DNA from: Micromonospora parastrephiae
GTDB lineage: Bacteria > Actinomycetota > Actinomycetes > Mycobacteriales > Micromonosporaceae
Direction: 5' to 3'
Assembly: GCF_016802865.1 (NCBI RefSeq)
Contig: NZ_JAEVHM010000018.1
Span: 1-58,914 of the forward strand
Length of the DNA: 58,914 nt
Shown: piece after piece, positions 54,780 to 58,914 of the stretch
How positions within the stretch are numbered: the stretch's first letter is position 1
Layout: each line of letters begins with the position of its first letter
Notes under the pieces: generated by a model
Seen by the model: the letters and a program-made list of their open reading frames with translations, nothing else
Database searches by the model: none
Told to the model about the DNA's origin: nothing
Position numbers and translations under genes: made by a program

Positions 54780-55709
54780 TCAGGACCGACCGGCAGACGG
54801 CGAGGGCAACGCCGTGCCGCCCCCCGACCCCCGCTGGTCCAGCCACATCCGCTGCAACATGTGCCAGTCTTCCGGATGCCGGGCGATACCCGCCGCCAGA
54901 TGGTCGGCGATCAGCTGCGTCAATGATCGGACGCGCTGGTCCAAAGGCCCCACCTCGGGCCCCGGCACCGGCAGCGGACCGGCGAGCGACGCGCACGCCG
55001 CATCCGGCTCGTACCACATCGAGGCCACGTAGAGCGGCGCGCCGGTGTGCAGCGCCAACAGCGCCGGACCGGCCGGCATCCGGGTCTTCGCGCCGAAGAA
55101 GTCCACCTCCACGCCCCGGGCGGAGAGATCCCGGTCGGCCAGCAGCGGCACCACCGCACCGGCACGCAGCCGGTCCAACAACACGTCGAACGCCGGCCGC
55201 GACCCGCCGTGGGTGGGCAGGATCTCCATCCCGAGGCCCTCCCGGAAGGCCAGGAACCGCTCGTAGACGCCCTCGGGCAGTCGCTCGGCGACCGTGGTGA
55301 TCGGCCAGCCGGTGGCCGCCACCCAGGCGCCCGCGGCGTCCCAGTTGGCGGCGTGCGGCAGCGCCACCACCGCACCCCGACCGGCGGCCACGTCGGCGGC
55401 GAGCAGCTCGGCACCGTCGAGCCGGAACCCGGACAGGATCTGCTCCCTGCTCAACGCGGGCAGCCGGAACGCCTCCATCCAGTACCGGGCGTACGAGCGC
55501 AGCCCGCGCTTGACGAGATCGTCCAACTCGGCGTCGGGCAGCTCCGGGCCGACCACCCGGCGCAGGTTCGCGCGCAGTCGGGCCGTACCCCCGCCGCCGG
55601 CGCGGTGGGCGCGGTCCGCGCCCGCCTTGAACGCCGCCGCCACCAACGGCCGGGGAAGGGCACGGACCAGCCGCCAGCCCGCGACGAAGCCCAGCTCGGT
55701 GAGGTTCAC
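54780..55709 (-). CDS. Phosphatidylinositol mannoside acyltransferase (PatA-like)
   Basis: 309-residue membrane-associated acyltransferase of the lauroyl-transferase (HtrB/LpxL) superfamily. The HX4D motif is in ALPHAANWDAAGAW and EGLGMEILPTHGGSRPAFD gives the second conserved region. In mycobacteria and streptomycetes PatA acylates the 2-mannose of PIM. It starts with GTG. The PIS-PatA-PimA order supports assignment. Confidence 0.92.
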   Translation of the reverse strand: MNLTELGFVAGWRLVRALPRPLVAAAFKAGADRAHRAGGGGTARLRANLRRVVGPELPDAELDDLVKRGLRSYARYWMEAFRLPALSREQILSGFRLDGAELLAADVAAGRGAVVALPHAANWDAAGAWVAATGWPITTVAERLPEGVYERFLAFREGLGMEILPTHGGSRPAFDVLLDRLRAGAVVPLLADRDLSARGVEVDFFGAKTRMPAGPALLALHTGAPLYVASMWYEPDAACASLAGPLPVPGPEVGPLDQRVRSLTQLIADHLAAGIARHPEDWHMLQRMWLDQRGSGGGTALPSPSAGRS

Positions 55710-55758
55710 GCGACCCGGCCGTCGGTCGCGCTTCGCCGCGCCTCGCGGGCCCGTCCCC

Positions 55759-56388
55759 TCACGCCTGGCCGTCCGGCTGGAGCTGCTGGGCCTGGCGGTA
55801 GACGTGCGCCACCCGCTGCCCCACCGTGAAGATCGACACGGCGGCGAGCAGCCAGAGCGCGATCTCCAGCGCCGGTCGGACCCCGACGCCGGTGAGGAGC
55901 CCGCCGACCCCGACGATCAGCAGCCGCTCGGTGCGCTCGGCGATGCCCACGTTGCAGGTCATGCCGAGCCCTTCGGCGCGGGCCTTCACATAGGAGACGA
56001 GCCCACCGGCGGCAAGGCAGAGCAGCGCGGCGGCCACCCCGGAATGGTCACCCTCGGTGGCCAGCCAGTACGCGACGGCGCCGAAGACGGCGCTGTCGGC
56101 GACCCGGTCCATGCTCGAGTCGAGGAACGCTCCGAACCTGGTGGAGCCGCCGCTCATCCGGGCCATCGTCCCGTCGAGCAGGTCGGTGAGCGCGAACACG
56201 GTCACGATCAACGCGCCCGCGACCAGGTGGCCGCGAGCACCGAAGCCGAGCGCGCCGACGAGCACACCAACGGTGCCCGCGACGGTGACGGCATTGGGGG
56301 TGACGCCCGCGCGCAGCAGGGCGCGAGCGATCGGCTCGACGACGCGGGTCATCCCCGCGCGGGCCGACACTTGGAAGATCTTCGCCAT
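55759..56388 (-). CDS. Phosphatidylinositol phosphate synthase (CDP-alcohol phosphatidyltransferase)
   Basis: 209-residue membrane enzyme that joins CDP-diacylglycerol and inositol 1-phosphate. It carries the CDP-alcohol motif DLLDGTMARMSGGSTRFGAF with the trailing DSSMDR, i.e. DX2DGX2ARX8GX3DX3D. About six helices. ATG 56388 (MAKIFQVSARAGMTRVVEPI) is preferred to 56400 since the shorter N-terminus matches the family and GGGGA lies upstream. First gene of the PIM block. Confidence 0.94.
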   Translation of the reverse strand: MAKIFQVSARAGMTRVVEPIARALLRAGVTPNAVTVAGTVGVLVGALGFGARGHLVAGALIVTVFALTDLLDGTMARMSGGSTRFGAFLDSSMDRVADSAVFGAVAYWLATEGDHSGVAAALLCLAAGGLVSYVKARAEGLGMTCNVGIAERTERLLIVGVGGLLTGVGVRPALEIALWLLAAVSIFTVGQRVAHVYRQAQQLQPDGQA

Positions 56389-56638
56389 GGCGGTCCCCAC
56401 GATAACGGTCCGCCCAGGTCCGGCGATACGGCCGGTCCCGCCGACCCGCCCGGAGCAGGCTTGTGCCTACCCGACAACGGGTGTGAGATCGAGCCGGGAG
56501 GTGAGCCAGCTCACCCGCCCGCCCGTTGAGTTCCCGCTGTGCAGCAGACCACCGGAGGATATCGCCGCGCACTCGCCCCGGGCCGCTTCCCGTCGCGCGG
56601 CGGTCGCCACCCACCACCGGCTGAGGGAGGTGCGCCCC

Positions 56639-58795
56639 ATGGCGCAGAAAAATCACGAGAAGGGGTCCACCGGCGGCACGCCGGTGGTGACCGAGCCCGA
56701 GCGGCTTCGCAACGTGGTGCTCGTCGGGCACTCCGGAGCGGGCAAGACCACCCTGGTCGAGGCGCTGCTAGCCGCCACCGGCACCATCGGCCGGGCCGGC
56801 AGCGTCGTCGAGGGCACCACGGTCGGCGACCACGACCCGGCGGCGGTACGCCAGCAGCGCTCGGTGAGTCTGTCCTGCGCGCCCCTGCTGCACGACGGCA
56901 TCAAGGTCAACCTGCTGGACACGCCCGGCTACGCCGACTTCGTCGGCGAACTGCGCGCCGGGCTGCGGGCCGCCGACGCCGCTCTGTTCGTCGTCTCCGC
57001 GGCCGGCGGCATGGACGCGGCGACGGTGGCGCTCTGGGAGGAGTGCGCGGCGGTCGACATGCCCCGCGCCGTCGCGGTGGCCCGGCTGGACCAGCCCCGC
57101 GCCGACTTCGACGAGACGGTGGCGCTCTGCCAGCGGGTCTTCGGCGACAACGTGATGCCCCTGTACCTGCCGATGCTCGGCGACGACGGTGTCTCCACCG
57201 AGGGCCTGCTCGGCCTGATCACCCGCCGGGTCTTCGACTACACCGCCGGGCTGCCCGCCGACGTACGCGACCCGGACCCGGAGCACCAGCCCGCCATCGA
57301 CGAGTCCCGCAACGAGCTGATCGAGGGGATCATCGCCGAGAGCGAGGACGAGACCCTCATGGACCGTTACCTCGACGGCGAGGAGATCAGCACCGAGGTG
57401 CTCATCGAGGACCTGGAGAAGGCCGTCGCCCGCGGCCACTTCTACCCCGTGGTGCCGGTCTGCGCCGAGACCGGCGTCGGCCTGGACGCGCTGCTGGAGG
57501 TGCTGACCGCCGCGTTCCCGTCGCCGCTGGAGCACGAACTGCCCGCGGTCACCGGCGTGGACGGCTCACCCCGTCCACCGCTGACCTGCGACCCGGCCGG
57601 GCCGCTCGTCGCGGAGGTGGTCAAGACCACCGTCGACCGGCACGTCGGCCGGGTCTCGCTGGTCCGGGTCTTCTCGGGCACGCTGCGCCCCGACCAGACC
57701 GTGCACGTCTCCGGGCACGGCATGGCCGAGCGCGGGCACCCCGACCACGACGCCGCCGAGCGGGTCGGGCACATCTACACCCCGCTGGGCGCGACCCTGC
57801 GCGAGGTGCCGCTCTGCGTCGCCGGCGACATCTGCGCGATCACCAAGTCGGGCAGCGCGGAGACCGGCGACACCGTCTCCACCAAGGACGACCCGCTGCT
57901 GATCGCACCCTGGGAGATGCCGGAGCCCCTGCTGCCGGTGGCCATCGTCGCCCGTAGCCGCGCCGACGAGGACGCCCTCGCCCGCAACCTGGCCCGACTC
58001 GTCGCCGGTGACCCCACCCTGCGACTCGAACGCAACCCGGAAACCCACCAGCTGGTGCTCTGGTGCATGGGCGAGGCCCACGCCGACGTGGTGCTCGACC
58101 GGCTACGCGCCGGCGGCGTCGAACTGGACACCGAACCGGTCAAGGTGTCGCTGCGCGAGACGCTGACCGTGCCGGCGGCGGGGCACGGCCGGCACGTCAA
58201 GCAGTCCGGCGGCCACGGCCAGTACGCGGTCTGCGACATCGAGGTGGAACCCCTGCCCCCTGGCAGCGGCTTCGAGTTCGTCGACCGGGTCGTCGGGGGC
58301 GCCGTGCCGCACAACTACATCCCGTCGGTGGAGAAGGGCCTCCGCACCCAGATGGAACGCGGCCTGGTCGCCGGCCACCCCGTGGTCGACCTGCGGGTCA
58401 CCCTCGTCGACGGAAAGGCGCACAGCGTCGACTCGTCCGACGCCGCCTTCCAGACCGCCGGCGCGCTCGCGCTGCGCGACGCCGCCGAACGCGGCCAGCC
58501 GGCCCTGCTGGAGCCCATCGACGAGGTCACCATCCGGGTCCCGGACGGTTCGGTGGGCACCGTGATGGGCGACCTGTCCGGCCGACGCGGCCGGGTGCTC
58601 GGCACCGAACCGGACCCCGACGCCGAGGGCCGCACCCTCGTCCGCGCCGAGGTGCCGGCCATCGAGTTGCTCCGGTATGCCGTGGAGCTGCGCTCGATGA
58701 CCGCCGGCACCGGCACCTTCCGACGCCACTTCGTCCGCCACGACCCGATGCCCACCCACCTGGCCGACCAGGCCCGCAAAGAACAAACCCCCTAA
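56639..58795 (+). CDS. Elongation factor G-like GTPase (EF-G2/FusA2-like)
   Basis: 718-residue translational-GTPase-like protein with the five-domain EF-G layout. G1 is GHSGAGKTT, G2 region TTVGDHDPAAVRQQRSVSLS, G3 DTPGYADF. The usual G4 NKxD is replaced by ARLDQPRADF, as in the paralogous EF-G-like group found beside genuine EF-G in actinobacteria. Domain IV contains SGGHGQYAVCDIEVEPLPPG-like sequence. GGGAGG lies 8 bases before the ATG. Divergent from the PIM block. It is probably not the housekeeping translocase; role unknown. Confidence 0.88.
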   Translation: MAQKNHEKGSTGGTPVVTEPERLRNVVLVGHSGAGKTTLVEALLAATGTIGRAGSVVEGTTVGDHDPAAVRQQRSVSLSCAPLLHDGIKVNLLDTPGYADFVGELRAGLRAADAALFVVSAAGGMDAATVALWEECAAVDMPRAVAVARLDQPRADFDETVALCQRVFGDNVMPLYLPMLGDDGVSTEGLLGLITRRVFDYTAGLPADVRDPDPEHQPAIDESRNELIEGIIAESEDETLMDRYLDGEEISTEVLIEDLEKAVARGHFYPVVPVCAETGVGLDALLEVLTAAFPSPLEHELPAVTGVDGSPRPPLTCDPAGPLVAEVVKTTVDRHVGRVSLVRVFSGTLRPDQTVHVSGHGMAERGHPDHDAAERVGHIYTPLGATLREVPLCVAGDICAITKSGSAETGDTVSTKDDPLLIAPWEMPEPLLPVAIVARSRADEDALARNLARLVAGDPTLRLERNPETHQLVLWCMGEAHADVVLDRLRAGGVELDTEPVKVSLRETLTVPAAGHGRHVKQSGGHGQYAVCDIEVEPLPPGSGFEFVDRVVGGAVPHNYIPSVEKGLRTQMERGLVAGHPVVDLRVTLVDGKAHSVDSSDAAFQTAGALALRDAAERGQPALLEPIDEVTIRVPDGSVGTVMGDLSGRRGRVLGTEPDPDAEGRTLVRAEVPAIELLRYAVELRSMTAGTGTFRRHFVRHDPMPTHLADQARKEQTP

Positions 58796-58815
58796 CCCGG
58801 CCCCTCTCCCAGCCG

Positions 58816-58890
58816 GTCGATCATGGAGTTGTGGTGGGCGGAACGCGAACGTATGCCCGATTTGCGGGGCACCACAACTCCATGATCGAC
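58816..58890 (-). repeat. 75-bp palindromic element, copy 3 (perfect arms)
   Basis: Perfect 21-bp inverted arms (58816-58836 with 58870-58890) around a 33-nt loop. Read on the minus strand the loop begins CCCCGCAAATCGGGCA, matching copy 2 (CCCCACAAATCGGGCA) at 15 of 16 positions. It lies 20 bp after the EF-G-like gene stop and may end that transcript. Confidence 0.92.
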
Positions 58891-58914
58891 GCGAGCGGGG
58901 GCGGGGGCGGGGGC

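Overview
The window is high-GC (about 70%) actinobacterial chromosome, most likely Micromonospora or a close Micromonosporaceae relative. Supporting signs are strong G/C third-position bias, many GTG starts, a phosphatidylinositol-mannoside (PIM) pathway, and protein sequences typical of that family. I see no rRNA, tRNA, CRISPR array, transposase, integrase or prophage.

Left end (1-3.4 kb, minus strand): ruvC-ruvA-ruvB-yajC-secD, a housekeeping block for Holliday-junction processing and Sec export. Right end (50.3-56.4 kb, minus strand): phosphatidylinositol-phosphate synthase, PIM acyltransferase, pimA, a small LemA-like membrane protein, pdxS, pdxT and yebC, followed by a plus-strand EF-G-like GTPase. 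In Streptomyces these two blocks are one contiguous run (yebC directly upstream of ruvC), so the 47 kb between them is material inserted or rearranged into a conserved locus.

The 47 kb interior is a mosaic of metabolic, transport and regulatory modules. In order: 3-hydroxybutyrate dehydrogenase with a GAF/PucR-type regulator; an EmrB/QacA-type efflux pump with its TetR repressor and two matching operators; a five-gene branched-chain amino-acid (Liv) ABC transporter; an SPFH protein; an MFS exporter preceded by a foldable leader; an ADH-ALDH / TetR / acyl-CoA dehydrogenase regulon with two matching operators; a secreted peptidoglycan-binding protein; a class V aminotransferase; a FUSC-family membrane protein; a secreted GH27 alpha-galactosidase with a ricin-type lectin domain; a decayed XRE regulator with two tiny Cys-rich proteins; dctA with a DctB/DctR-like two-component system; an ABC-F protein behind a possible leader peptide; dnaE; an MFS transporter; a YciO/Sua5 protein; a PadR-HAAS pair, NarL-type two-component system and drug/Na-type ABC exporter; and two divergent paralogous membrane-anchored HTH proteins, one with peptidoglycan-binding and lysozyme-like domains and one with a lectin-like domain.

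Two things stand out. First, a 75-bp palindromic element occurs three times with identical geometry (21-bp arms, 33-nt loop, shared loop motif), and a different 89-bp palindrome lies next to dctA. Second, at least seven otherwise intact genes carry isolated single-base deletions in G/C runs. This looks like residual sequencing error rather than gene decay and should be kept in mind when reading the frameshifted entries.
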